Assembly: GCA_963978895.1 (NCBI GenBank)
Contig: OZ022238.1
Coordinates: forward strand, 38,949,820 to 39,013,819
Length of the DNA stretch: 64,000 bases
Direction: 5' to 3'
Source: Erpobdella octoculata
Taxonomy: Eukaryota > Annelida > Clitellata > Hirudinida > Erpobdellidae
Both the position numbers and the translations under genes were made by a program. How positions within the stretch are numbered: position 1 is the first letter of the stretch; each line of letters begins with the position of its first letter. Of the stretch, positions 31,700 to 44,017 are shown piece by piece. Under the pieces are notes generated by a model. The model saw only the letters and a program-made list of their open reading frames with translations. It was not told the origin of the DNA and did no database searches.

Positions 31700-31846
31700 T
31701 TTATTACGCAATTGTACACTGTCAGTCCTAAAAATCAAAAGAGGTGGCATATGGAACCTGCATAGTTATTATGCAGGGTTCCACGGGTGACGGTACAATC
31801 AAAAATAATTTAAAAAAATCCGTCATTTATGACGGGCTATATCTAG
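31700..31846 (+). mobile_element. Helitron 3' terminus
   Basis: A perfect hairpin CCGTCATTTATGACGG at 31820-31835 is followed seven nucleotides later by CTAG (31843-31846) and then T, the standard Helitron 3' end. Just upstream, GGAACCTGCATAGTTATTAT with TGCAGGGTTCC forms a second hairpin. The left extent is not defined, and the sequence has no coding capacity. It differs from the end of the three minus-strand Helitrons. Confidence 0.6.
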
Positions 31847-31902
31847 TTATATATATAAACATATCTGCATGTATGTATGTATTTTAGCAATTTCACGTAA
31901 CG

Positions 31903-32420
<518 letters not shown>

Positions 32421-32571
32421 GTGAAAGATACCTTATATCAAGGAGATTTATTGAAAAACTCAAGAATTTTTACAAAAACATTGTTATCAAAGAAATCATT
32501 TACTGAATAAACGAATTGCAAATAATTATGAATTAGCCAATTATTCTACTCATCTACATGCATAATTTTTT

Positions 32572-32644
32572 ATGTATGTATGTATGTATGTATGTATGTA
32601 TGTATGTATGTATGTATGTATGTATGTATGTATGTATGTATGTA
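32572..32644 (+). repeat. (TATG)n microsatellite
   Basis: About 18 units, ending exactly at the CTAG end of Helitron copy 2. Confidence 0.98.
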
Positions 32645-34218
32645 CTAGCAGTGCCCGTAGCGGCTTCGCTCGCATGAAATTAGAGAGTTTGAACCGTGCA
32701 TCCATAGTAGAGATCTTTTTTTAGGTCTCGGCTCGGTCCGTCGACAAATTAGCCCAGCCCGTTTTAAAAACCCAAACTCCTGGCCCGGCACAGCCCGTCT
32801 GAATTAGGCCCGGCCCATTTTTACAGGCCTAGAAGTTCTATATACTTGATGAAAAACTTCGGCCCGTCCCACCTTGACCTCAGGTTTGGCCCGGCCAAAC
32901 TGAAGACCCTAAAATCACTAAAATATCTATATACTTGGGGAAAAACCTCGGCCCGTCCCACTTTGATTTAAGGTTTGGCCTGGCCCGTGTGAAGACTCTA
33001 AAATAACGGCTTGGCCCGGCCGATGATAAACTGGACTTAGCTACCTTTAACCGGCACAAAACTTTAAAATACTAATTTTTACATTTGTAGCACTTACAGT
33101 TTGTGAGTAGCAGTTATTTTGAAATCAAATAACCCTTATTTCCACCCCACATTTGAGGTCCTGGAAACCAAATTTGCAATAAATGCTAAAACACGTAGTT
33201 CATTATTTTTGGAGTAGAAACTAAATACTAATTTTTACTTCTGTAGCATTAACAGTTTTTGAGTAGCAGCTACTTTAAAAACCAAATAACCCAAAAAATG
33301 ATGAAACACGTATATCTTTTTTTTTTAGTAGATACTATGTATTAATTTTTACATCTGTGGCAATTAGAGTTGTTGAGTAGCAGTTACTTTAAAAACCAAA
33401 TAACCCTATTTTCCACCCAACATTTGAAGTCCTGGAAACCAAATTTTCAAAAAATTGTGAAACCCGTATATCATTATTTTTAGAGTAGAAACTAAATACT
33501 AATTTTTACTTTTGTAGCTCTAACAGTTTTTGAGTAGAAGCTACTTTAAAAACCAAATAACCCAATTTTCCAACCCACATTTGAGGTACGGGAAACCAAA
33601 TTTGTAAAAAATGGTGAAACACGTATATCTTTATTTTTAGAAAAGAAACTAAATAATAATTTTTACATCTGTGGTATTTACTGTTTTTGAGTAGCAGTTA
33701 CTATAAAAGACAATTAGCCCTATTTTCCACCCCACATTTGAAGTCCTGGAAACCAAATTTTCAAAAAATGCTAAAACACGTATTTCATTATTTTTAGAGT
33801 AGAAACTAAATACTAATTTTTACTCCTGTAGCATTAACAGTTTTTGAGTAGAAGCTACTTTAAAAACCAAATAACCCAATTTTCAAACCCACATTTGAGG
33901 TCCGGGAAACCGAATTTTCAAAAAATGGTGAAACACGTATTTTTTTATTTTTCAAAAAGAATCTATATACCAAATTTCAAAATCTCCTCATTTTTGGTTT
34001 TCGAGATATACATTGTTTTAGAAAAAAGTTTGTTTTCCAGTTTTTTCCCCTCAGGAGCAAAATTTTCAAAAATCCTTTTTTAGTGGATGTTTACGCTATA
34101 AAAGTAATATAAGTTCCAAATTTCACGTTCCTAGGATGAGGCGTTTGAGCTCGGCGTTGATTATCAGTCAGTCATCAGTCAGTCAGTCAGTCAGGACATG
34201 TTCTTTTATATATATAGA
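32645..34218 (-). mobile_element. Non-autonomous Helitron, copy 2
   Basis: Same ends as copy 1 (minus strand: TC at 34218, CTAG at 32645) and the same insertion between A and T of (ACAT)n. 1574 bp, with about six internal repeat units of mostly 157 bp. The extra length over copy 1 is explained by the additional units. No ORF. Confidence 0.8.
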
Positions 34219-34282
34219 TGTATGTATGTATGTTTGTATGTATGTATGTGTGTGTGTATGTATGTATGTATGTATGTGTGTG
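34219..34282 (+). repeat. (TATG)n/(TG)n microsatellite
   Basis: Short array with TGTGTGTG interruptions, between Helitron 2 and the 3' end of the R2-type element. Confidence 0.95.
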
Positions 34283-37200
34283 TTTTAACTCTTTGCGAGC
34301 TTTCGTCGCCGAAGGTCTTCAGAAGAAGAACCTCTCATTTTTAGCGTTTCGGCCCTTAAACTTCTTGACGCTTTTAAGAGAGAGGTGGGCCCACGTCCGT
34401 TGATCAGGCGGACGCCCTTCGGCGAGAAAAATTTCCAAATTCCTAACTTGAAACACGAAAATTCAAAATTCAGCAGAAAACTGTTCGAAACAAACTTGAA
34501 ATCGCCGGAACGATTATCGCCCAATGTAAACAAGGCTAAACCATTTCGTGTGCATCTTGTAGCGCTTTCTTTTTTCTATTAGCGAAAATCCAAAAAGATG
34601 CAGCTTCAGCTGTCTGGGAGATCTCCTTGATGGCTCGAGTTTTTTCTCGGTTTGAAAAACCAAGAGCTTTCAGCAGTTTTAACATTGAGCTGCTAACCAA
34701 CCCTCGAACGCCAACCTCGACTGCAAAAATTTCAGTCCTGAACCCTTTGGCATTCAAATCACATGCTAACTCCCTATATCTCTCCTCTTTGAAAATATTG
34801 CTAGATTCCATGTTACTTTCCCATGGCACAGAGAGTTCAATCAGGAACATTGTCTTGGCCAAGTCAGAATATACAATTATATCCGGCTTTAAGCCGCTAG
34901 ATCTCACGGCTTCTGGAAATTTTCTTTCGCCATCCAAATCAGCCGAAACCGACCAATCGTCGGCAGCACCCATCACACATTCAAAGTCTCTTGTAGATCT
35001 GAACCTGTGGAACTTCAGATTGCCTTCTCTCAAAAAGTAGATTTTCCTTTTCTGCTGTATTCCTCTTGTCTTTGCTTTCTTACACGCTTCTTTGACGAAG
35101 TCAAGCAATTTTCGGAGTACTTGGTTATGACGCCAAGTGTACCTCCCGTGTGAAAGTGAAAACGAACAACAGGAAAGAACGTGAATGAGAGTCTCCGATT
35201 GCCCGCATAACATGCACGAATCATCGTCTTTCAACTTCCATCTTCGAAGATTGCTGGATGACGGCAGTTGATCATAAACAGATCTAATCAAAAAAGACAA
35301 ACGTAGTGGTGTGTATTGCCAAATGTCTTTCCAAGAAAGTGAACGCTGAACAGCATTTTCCCATGTCGTCCAGTCTCCTTGTTGAGATAACTGAACAAAC
35401 TTAATCATTCTCTGGGACTCGATAGCTTTCTTTCTTTCCTGAATGACCAGACTTGTTCGTTCACTGGTGCTGGCTTTTGACCACCAAATTCGATGGGTTG
35501 ACCCGAGACCCCGTTTGTCCTGTTGAACTGCCCCAACTCTTTCTGTCCAACGTAAAGAGGCTTCAGCTTCTGCGATCTCCTTTCTGGCTACCCATTTCTT
35601 TCCGGACTTTACAAGAGGTCCCATCTCCACAATTCTTTGATCCGAAGAGTTATCCAGCATTAGTTGCGTACGGATCTTGTTTATCTTAAACTCCTCAACC
35701 AAAGACTTCAGTGGCAACCTCAGTTTGGCAGTCTTGCTGTACAAAGCTACCGAAGAAAATCCCGGAGGCAGACCCAACCATTTCCTTGTAAATTTATTCA
35801 TCCTCCTTTCTAGCTTTTCTACCAATGGTAAGCTCATCTCATACATTGATAGAGGCCAAAGCAATTTCGGTAATAGAACAAACTGAAGCAACCACAATTT
35901 GAACCTGCTCTGGAGTGGGGCCGCATCAATTTTCTTCATATCTTCAAATGCCGATCGAAGAACCTCAGAACACCGTCCAGTGTCGTTAAGCGAATCGTCA
36001 TACCACCTTCCCAGGCTCTTAACCGGTTCTTCTCTCAATGTTGGGATCCTGTTGCCAGCAACTGAAAAGGTCACGTTGTCGTCGATCTTGCCTCGTCGCA
36101 GAGATAAGCTTCTTGACTTGGTTGCCTTGAAACTCATGCCGCACCATGATAGCAGCCCGCTGAATGCATCAAGAGCTCGTCGCATTGAGATACATTTGTT
36201 TAGAACCAAAGTTGTATCATCCATGAAGGCCTTCACCGATGGCATCAAGATACCTTTGCCAACGTAAGCTTCCTCCACGCGAGAACCCACTGCATTCAGA
36301 AGCAGCTGCATCGCTAATACGAAGAGAATGGGTGAAATTGAGCAGCCCATTGCTATGCCAACCTCTAACTGGAACCATTCTGTTGAACAGGAGGACGTAG
36401 ACAACCTCAACTTGAAATGTCCGAAATACTGTTGCAACATTTCTATCACAAAATTTGGAACATGATGCGATCTGAGAGTTCTCCACAACATTTGGTGACG
36501 AACGGCTCCATAAGCATTGGCAAAGTCTAACCAGACAATGTGCAAGCTGAGACGATTTTCTTTAGCTCTTTTCAATGCTTCCCAGATCACTGACGAATGT
36601 TCGATGCATCCTGGTACTCCTGGCACTCCTCCCTTCTGAACAGACCTGTCGATGTAATTGTTTTGAATTACATAGCTTGTCAGTCTCCGAGCAAGGACAG
36701 CAAAAAATATCTTTCCCTCGACGTTTAACAATGAAATTGGGCGGAACTGATGTATTTCCTTCGAGTCTTTTTCTTTCGGAATAAAGATACCTTCTGCTCT
36801 TTGCCATTCGCTTTCAATTCTTCTTCTTTCCCAAGAGCCCACGAGTAGAGAATGCAATAATCTCAATACTTCTGGGCATTTTTTGTAGACGAGATATGGC
36901 ACCCCATTTGGTCCAGGAGCAGATCTGTTTCTTGTTCTGTAGAGAAATTGAGTAACTTCGAGTAACGAAATCATGCCTTCTCTGAAAGAAAAGTTTGGAA
37001 GTGGGATTTCTGGAAGATCGGTTCTTTCTTCTAACTGCTGATCTCCACGCGGGTCACGGAATGCGGACCGAAAATATTCATCGAGCGTTGCTTTGTCTGC
37101 TTGAAGCGTTCCTGACTTGGGTGGGTCCAGTAAATTTCTTCCATATTTGAATGGGTCTTTGATGAACTGAAACCTGGCATTTCTCTGATCTCTTTTCTTT

Positions 37201-37932
37201 ATCCGAAAACGCTCGGCCTTCATTAGGGCAGACAAACGACGCCCCAAACTCTGCCGCAGCTCTGCGAGACCAGCTTTTTCATTTTCCTGGGCTCTTTTCC
37301 ACCGCTTTCGTAACAGTTTCTTTTCTCTCTTCAGCTGATTGATTTCTCTTTGTCGTCTAGAAATCATGCCTTCATTGTTTCGAACCTGACGTTTTTGTTT
37401 CACACCAAACAATTCAATGCTTTTTTCGTAAATAACATCAGTGAAGTCTTTCATACTGAAATTTGATGAATTTCTTGAACGTGTTTTGAGAAGTTTTGAG
37501 AGTGTTTCGTCCAACTTTTTCCATGCAATTGTATCTCCTGCTGCAGGAAAATCAATTCTTGGCCTAGGTTGACTGATTTCTACTTCCGGATTCACATCTT
37601 GAACTGCGTCGGGGCTGTGGTTAGCCTCCGGCCCGGCAATGTTCGACGTTTTACCTGCATTATCTGATGCAGGACGTTGACGGAATTCGGTTAAGCAGCC
37701 CATTTTCGTTCTGTGGACTTTCATTCCACGGATCGTCTTGAAACTCCTACCGCAAACACACTCGTGAAGCATACCCCCATTAGGGTCCGTTGAAGAAGCA
37801 GGGTCGTTGTCCAAAGGTCCGAATGTGAGTTCATCATTCTCCCCCTCCTTTCGGTTGGAACTCTGGGGGCATTTCGTAGTATAAGATGAAGCGGCATTTG
37901 AACGGATTGTACTTCGGCTAAGCCAGGCCTGA
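34283..37932 (-). mobile_element. R2-type (restriction-like endonuclease) retrotransposon
   Basis: Minus-strand element of about 3.65 kb with one long ORF, a 250-bp 3' UTR (34283-34535) and no poly-A tail; its 3' end reads GAGTTAAAA followed by (CACA/CATA)n. Both sides are (TATG)n: 34219-34282 on the left and 37933-38320 on the right, so the element lies inside one microsatellite. It is visibly less AT-rich than its surroundings. In RLE-encoding elements the endonuclease is usually site-specific, so the microsatellite could be the target rather than a chance location. Confidence 0.8.
34536..37931 (-). CDS. R2-type polyprotein: zinc finger, reverse transcriptase, restriction-like endonuclease
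   Basis: Uninterrupted frame; it stays open upstream into (TATG)n, so the start is uncertain. The first internal ATG is at 37772 (MLHECVCGRSF), giving 1078 residues. From there: a DNA-binding zinc finger C-x-C-x12-H-x5-C at about 4-26; a basic helical region (QLKREKKLLRKRWKRAQE); RT with APGPNGVPYLVYKK, FRPISLLNVEGKIF, VQKGGVPGVPGCIEHSSVIW, WLDFANAYGAVRH and GIAMGCSISPILF. The catalytic box is FMDD (about 516-519) instead of the common FADD. A Cys-His knuckle CMLCGQSETLIHVLSCC follows near 850, then the restriction-like endonuclease with KPDIIVY (962 on) and FLIELSVPWE. The domain order is that of the R2/NeSL group. FMDD and the GGVPG block recall a lineage common in invertebrate genomes. No frameshift or stop is seen, so it may be functional. 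Confidence 0.9.
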   Translation of the reverse strand, partial: QAWLSRSTIRSNAASSYTTKCPQSSNRKEGENDELTFGPLDNDPASSTDPNGGMLHECVCGRSFKTIRGMKVHRTKMGCLTEFRQRPASDNAGKTSNIAGPEANHSPDAVQDVNPEVEISQPRPRIDFPAAGDTIAWKKLDETLSKLLKTRSRNSSNFSMKDFTDVIYEKSIELFGVKQKRQVRNNEGMISRRQREINQLKREKKLLRKRWKRAQENEKAGLAELRQSLGRRLSALMKAERFRIKKRDQRNARFQFIKDPFKYGRNLLDPPKSGTLQADKATLDEYFRSAFRDPRGDQQLEERTDLPEIPLPNFSFREGMISLLEVTQFLYRTRNRSAPGPNGVPYLVYKKCPEVLRLLHSLLVGSWERRRIESEWQRAEGIFIPKEKDSKEIHQFRPISLLNVEGKIFFAVLARRLTSYVIQNNYIDRSVQKGGVPGVPGCIEHSSVIWEALKRAKENRLSLHIVWLDFANAYGAVRHQMLWRTLRSHHVPNFVIEMLQQYFGHFKLRLSTSSCSTEWFQLEVGIAMGCSISPILFVLAMQLLLNAVGSRVEEAYVGKGILMPSVKAFMDDTTLVLNKCISMRRALDAFSGLLSWCGMSFKATKSRSLSLRRGKIDDNVTFSVAGNRIPTLREEPVKSLGRWYDDSLNDTGRCSEVLRSAFEDMKKIDAAPLQSRFKLWLLQFVLLPKLLWPLSMYEMSLPLVEKLERRMNKFTRKWLGLPPGFSSVALYSKTAKLRLPLKSLVEEFKINKIRTQLMLDNSSDQRIVEMGPLVKSGKKWVARKEIAEAEASLRWTERVGAVQQDKRGLGSTHRIWWSKASTSERTSLVIQERKKAIESQRMIKFVQLSQQGDWTTWENAVQRSLSWKDIWQYTPLRLSFLIRSVYDQLPSSSNLRRWKLKDDDSCMLCGQSETLIHVLSCCSFSLSHGRYTWRHNQVLRKLLDFVKEACKKAKTRGIQQKRKIYFLREGNLKFHRFRSTRDFECVMGAADDWSVSADLDGERKFPEAVRSSGLKPDIIVYSDLAKTMFLIELSVPWESNMESSNIFKEERYRELACDLNAKGFRTEIFAVEVGVRGLVSSSMLKLLKALGFSNREKTRAIKEISQTAEAASFWIFANRKKKALQDAHEMV

Positions 37933-38320
37933 TGTATGTATGTATGTATGTATGTATGTATGTATGTATGTATGTATGTGTGTGTGTATGTATGTATGTA
38001 TGTATGTGTGTGTGTGTATGTATGTATGTATGTATGTATGTATGTATGTATGTGTGTGTGTGTATGTGTGTGTGTGTGTATGTATGGATGTATGTATGTA
38101 TGTATGTATGTATGTATGTATGTATGTATGTATGTATGTATGTATGTATGTATGTATGTATGTATGTATGTATGTATGTATGTATGTATGTATGTATGTA
38201 TGTATGTATGTATGTATGTATGTATGTATGTATGTATGTATGTATGTATGTATGTATGTATGTATGTATGTATGTATGTATGTATGTATGTATGTATGTA
38301 TGTATGTATGTATGTATGTC
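37933..38320 (+). repeat. (TATG)n microsatellite, right of the R2-type element
   Basis: About 390 bp. The first 150 bp nearest the element contain TGTGTGTG interruptions similar to those at 34250-34282 on its other side; the rest is pure. Confidence 0.98.
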
Positions 38321-39348
38321 TTTCCACCGAAAAATGATTTCAAATCAAAATCATGATTTTGATGATTTAAAATCATGAAATCATTACTAAAAAATTTGCC
38401 CTTATTAAAATTGCTACTGATGATAATTCTTCTAAGGTTCATTACAAGTCACAAAATCTTTATTTCATAAAATGCTTTGGTTTAATTTCAAGAGTGTTAA
38501 TATCTTAAAACATTAATCAGAAAGTTTTTTTTCTTCTTGGCATCTCAATCAAAACTGCTATACCCATACCGAACAAACGCTCAACAGGCGCAGATGAAGG
38601 AGTAGGTGTGTTGTAGTACAAGAACATCTTCCTGACATCCTGGTATGAATCAAGGTGCTGCAAAGAGCAGTCTGTATAAAATAAAAGGTCTTGCACCAGG
38701 TATGATGGTAATGACGAGGAAGATATTATCAGACAGAATTAATGTTAAGCATGAACAAGTGATGTCTCATTTGCATAACGAGGTTAACACAGTTGATTCA
38801 GTGTGCACCACTGCTGACATTTGGTCAATTAACAACAAAGGTTGTTTGGGAATGACTGTACATTAGTTATCGTTGTGCAAAAAACTGCTGGCAGCATTCT
38901 TGGTCCCCGAGAGTTTCTTGTTGACACAGTTACAACACTTATTAGCGATGACTTTTCCATCCGCTTCTTTAATAATCTTGAAAAATGTTCCATCTTAAAT
39001 AATAGGCAAACGAGCTCAATCTATTTTTCAAACAACCTTAACAGCGGAACGTAAACAAGTAGAACGAGCCAGAACAAGAAAGACCGATTAGATACATCGA
39101 TGAGTAATTAGTAAAAACAATTGATATAAGAATGGTAAAAACTATAAGCTAATAGCAAAGAATTACTGAAAAAAATATTTTGATTTGATTTTAAATTGTG
39201 CAAAATCATTTTCGCTTATGGAAATTTGATTTCAAAACAAAATCTAAATCACGCATTTTCAAATGATTTCAAATCAAAATAAAAAATCACATAATATGAT
39301 TTAAATCACGATTTAAAATTATTTGATTTCAAATCTTACCCAACACTG
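38321..39348 (+). mobile_element. Decayed hAT transposon
   Basis: The right end, read inwards, is CAGTGTTGGGTAAGATTTGA, a typical hAT terminus. Subterminal ATGATTTCAAATC-type repeats (39208-39340) are mirrored near the left end (38335-38390, TGATTTCAAATCAAAATCAT). The left terminal inverted repeat is missing where the sequence meets (TATG)n. The interior holds a transposase fragment. Confidence 0.7.
38645..39054 (+). pseudogene. hAT transposase fragment
   Basis: A short frame contains DSVCTTADIWSINNKGCLGM followed by TVH. This is the hAT transposase segment holding the first catalytic acidic residue (consensus TTDxWT-x5-Y-GxTxHW). The upstream part LSDRINVKHEQVM also fits hAT. The frame closes at 38866 and only scattered similarity follows (to about 39050). 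The BED finger, the C-terminal dimerisation domain and the remaining catalytic residues are absent. Confidence 0.75.
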
Positions 39349-39379
39349 TATATATATAACAAAATTCTGGATCAGCCCT

Positions 39380-40021
<642 letters not shown>

Positions 40022-40029
40022 CTTATATA

Positions 40030-40797
40030 CAGTGTTGAGTTTGTTACTTTACTTTTGTAATTTGTTACTGTTACTTGTTACATTTTTTCAAAAGTAATTT
40101 GTTACTGTTACTTTTTGGTTTTGAAAGTAACTTATTACATTTTTGTTACTTTACATAAAGTTGTTTACAAACAGATGCAACACCCCATAACTCAATACTT
40201 GATTTTTGTTTTTAAAATAAGAACACAACTTTATTATAAAAATCAAAGAGTTATAACTAATCAGTCAAATGATGAAGATCTTTGATTGAGCTACAAAAAG
40301 CTTTATTAGCTCTGAGCAGCAGTTGTCGTTGAAAATGACTATCAGTCAAACGATTTCTTCTTGAAGTCAAAATTTGACCAGCCACTTAAGTACAATTTAA
40401 AAATCTGTACTTGTACTTAAGTACAAAATAAATAATGTACTTGTACTTGTACTTAAAGTACATTTAACACAGAGTACTTAGTACTTATACTTAAGTACAT
40501 TTTCTGAGTACTTACGTCAACACTAGCGTTGTTAAAATGAACGCGATCATGAATCCAGTGACACACTTTGCTCCAATTGGTTCAGACTCGCGCCATCTTA
40601 ACGCTTGATCCAATGCTCGAAAATAAAAAGTAACAAGTAACAATTTTCAAAAATCCGTTACTGTTACTTTAAAAAAGTAATTTGTTACTGTTACTTTGTT
40701 ACAATTTTGAAAAGTAATCCGTTACGTTACTTGTTACTGAAAAAAGTAATTTGTTACTGTAATTCCGTTACTTGTAATTTGTTACTACCCATCACTG

Positions 40798-40798
<1 letters not shown>
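40030..40798. mobile_element. hAT-type MITE with perfect 8-bp target duplication
   Basis: Starts CAGTGTTGAGTTTGTTAC and ends (reverse complement) CAGTGATGGGTAGTAACAAA. It is flanked by CTTATATA on both sides (40022-40029 and 40799-40806). The subterminal zones are dense in TTGTTACTGTTAC repeats, probable transposase-binding sites. The interior (40380-40530) holds what looks like part of another hAT family, with GTACTTAAGTAC repeats and a terminus-like CAACACTAG. No ORF. Confidence 0.85.
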
Positions 40799-40852
<54 letters not shown>

Positions 40853-40855
<3 letters not shown>

Positions 40856-42145
40856 GGATGTCACGGGTACCCGAACCCGAACCCGAGTTCGGTACTACCC
40901 GGTCTTTTTCTGATACCCGAACGCGAACTCGAACCCGAAAGTGTGAAAATTTGATACCCGAACCCGAACCAGAAAATGTGAAAACTTGATACCAGAACCC
41001 GAACCCGAAAATGAGAAAACTTGATACCCGAACTCGAACCCGAAAATGTGAAAACTTGATACCCGAACTCGAACCCGAACCCGAAATTTCATAAGCCTAA
41101 TACCCGAACTCGGAGTTGTGAACAAATAAATTTTTTTAGTAAATAAATATTTATTCCAGTTTTAAAAATAGCGACACAAACAGAGTTTTCATAACTTTTC
41201 TAGTTTATTAAAAATGAAATAGTATTAGGAACCGATTAATTAGTGATTGTGTAAGCCAGACCACTAATCCGTTTGATTATCAGGCGGACCAAGCCGCGAA
41301 CGAACTAAAATTATTAAGCCTCCTTCGGTCGAAAAAATCGCGGATAGCGATCACTCTAAACATTTTACTTTAGTTATATAACTTTATATTTATTCATTCA
41401 TATACTCAATGTTTTTCTGATATAACAAAGACCCTTTGTTATAAAGATAATCTTGCATAATCCTAAACTTTAACTGACAAAGTCTATAAATGATCTATGC
41501 GTCACAGTCATTTTATTGGCTGGCAAATGTGTAAGCTAGAACACTAATCCGCCTGATTACCCGACCGGACCAAGCCGCGAAAAAAATTAATAAATCAGAA
41601 TAATTGAAGAGGTAAAGTATTATACTAATCGCAAGCCATACAAGTTTTGTATTATCACCTTTGCGTAACAAATAACACAAATAGGTCATTTTATTGGTGA
41701 GTGTGTAAGCTAGACCACTAATCCGCCTGACCACTAATCCGACTAATCAGACCGGACCGAGCAGCGATCAAACTAAAACAATTAAGCCTCCTTCGGCCAA
41801 AGAAATCACATTATTTGGAAAGCTAAAAAAATAACTTGTTAGAGTTTATTCAATACGTGTAATGTCCAATGGATGAATTGATCGCGCTCTTGTTTGTATA
41901 TGTATATACACTAGGTAATTTTAAAATCAATCCAGGACTTTGAAATCATAAGCCAGTACCCGAACCCAAACCCGGTTTTTTGAAAACTACAAACCAGAAC
42001 CCGAACCCGAAAACCTGAGTTTCACGAACCCGAACCCGAAAACTCGAGCTTTACAAACCCGAACCCGAACCCGAAAACTCTAGTTTCACAAACCCGAACC
42101 CGAACCCGAACCCGAAAACTCCAAAAAGTACTACCCGTGACATCC

Positions 42146-42148
<3 letters not shown>
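40853..42148. mobile_element. hAT-like element with CCCGAA subterminal repeats
   Basis: Termini TAGGGATGTCACGGGTA on both ends, inverted, at least 17 bp and perfect. Flanked by (AT)n on both sides, so an 8-bp ATATATAT duplication is compatible but not provable. Subterminal zones (40868-41120 and 41960-42120) are tandem CCCGAA hexamers. The core contains three copies of an approximately 100-bp module (41240-41345, 41525-41590, 41700-41815; marker AGACCACTAATCCG). No coding capacity. Confidence 0.75.

Positions 42149-42237
<89 letters not shown>
42149..42237 (+). repeat. (TA)n microsatellite
   Basis: About 89 bp of pure AT dinucleotide between the hAT-like element and Helitron copy 3. Confidence 0.98.
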
Positions 42238-42238
<1 letters not shown>

Positions 42239-43999
42239 TAGCAGTGCCCGTAGCGGCTTCGCTCGCATGAAATTAGAGAGTTTGAACAGTGCATCCATAG
42301 TAGAGATCAATTGTTTAGGTCTCGGCTAGGCCCTTCGACAACTTAGCCCAGCCCGTTTTAAAAACCCGAACTCCTGGCCCGGCACAGCCCATCTGAATTA
42401 GGCCCGGCCCCTTTTTACAGGCCTAGAAGTTCTATATACTTGATGAAAAACTTCGGCCCGTCCCACCTTGACTTCATGTTTAGCCCGGCCCAAATAAAAC
42501 CCTAAAATCACTAAAACATCTATATACTTGGTGAAAAATCTCGGCCCGTCCCACCTTGATTTAAGGTTTGGCCTGGCCCGTGTGAAGACTCTAAAATAAA
42601 GGCTTGACCCGGCCGGTGATAAACTGTACTTAGTTACTTTTAACCGGCACAAAACTTCAAAATACTAATTTTTACATTTGTAGCACTTACAGTTTTTGAG
42701 TAGCAGTTATTTTAAAATCAAATAACCCTTATTTCCACCCCACATTTGAGGTCCTGGAAACCAAATTTTTAAAAAATGTTGAAACACTTATATCATTATT
42801 TTTTGAGTATATACTAAATAGTAAATACTAATTTTGACATCTGTAGCATTCACAGTTTTTGAGTAGCAGTTACTTTAAAAACCAAAGAAACCTTTTTTCC
42901 ACCCCACATTTGAGGTCCTGAAAACCAAAATTTCAAAAAATGGTGAAACACGTATATCATTATTTTTAGAGTAGAAACTAAATACTAATTTTTACTTTTG
43001 TAGCATTCACAGTTTTTGAGTAGCAGCAACTTTAAAAACCAAGTAATCGTATTGTCCACCCCACATTTAAGGTTTTATAACCAAATTTGTAAAAAAATGG
43101 TGAAACACGTTAATCTTTATTTTTAGAATAGAAACTAAATACTAATTTTTACATCTGTGGTATTTACAGTTTTTGAGTAGCAGTTACTTTAAAAAACAAA
43201 TAACCCTATTTTTCACCCCACATTTGAAGTCCTGGAAACCAAATTTTCAAAAAATGCTAAAACACGTATTTCATTATTTTTGAAGTAGAAACTAAATACT
43301 AATTTTTACTCCTGTAGCATTCACAGTTTTTGAGTAGCAGCTACTTTAAAAACCAAATAACCCAATTTTCCAACCCACATTTGAGGTCCGGGAAACCAAA
43401 TTTGTGAAAAATGGTGAAACACGTATATCTTTATTTTTAGAAAAGAAACTAAATAATAATTTTTACATCTGTGGTATTTACTGTTTTTGAGTAACAGTTA
43501 CTATAAAAGACAAATAGCCCTATTTTCCACCCAACATTTGAAGTCCTGGAAACCAAATTTTCAAAAAATGCTAAAACACGTATTTCATTATTTTTGGAGT
43601 AGAAACTAAATACTAATGTTTACTCCTGTAGCATTAACAGTTTTTGAGTAGAAGCTACTTTAAAAACCAAATAACCCAATTTTCCAACCCACATTTGAGG
43701 TCCGGGAAACCGAATTTTCAAAAAATGGTGAAACATGTATCTTTTTATTTTTCAAAAAGAATCTATATACCAAATTTCAGAAAAATTTTTTAGAAAAAAT
43801 GTTTAGAAAAAAGTTTGTTTTCCAGTTTTTTCCCCTCAGGAGCAAAATTTTCAAAAATCCTTTCTTAGCGGATGTTTACGCTATAAAAGTAATATAAGTT
43901 CCAAATTTCACGTTCCTAGGATGAGGCGTTTGAGCTCGGCGTTGATTATCAGTCAGTCATCTGTCAGTCAGTCAGGACATGTTCTTTTATATATATAGA
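42238..43999 (-). mobile_element. Non-autonomous Helitron, copy 3
   Basis: Same termini as copies 1 and 2 (minus strand: TC at 43999, CTAG at 42238), here inserted in (AT)n. 1762 bp with about seven internal units; the marker GAGTAG recurs at 42698, 42861, 43018, 43175, 43332, 43489 and 43646, a 157-bp period. No ORF. Confidence 0.8.
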
Positions 44000-44017
44000 T
44001 ATATATATATATACATG

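Noticed and set aside
36217..36807. Frames overlapping the R2-type ORF in other phases
   Set aside because: Shadows of the long, motif-rich RT frame.
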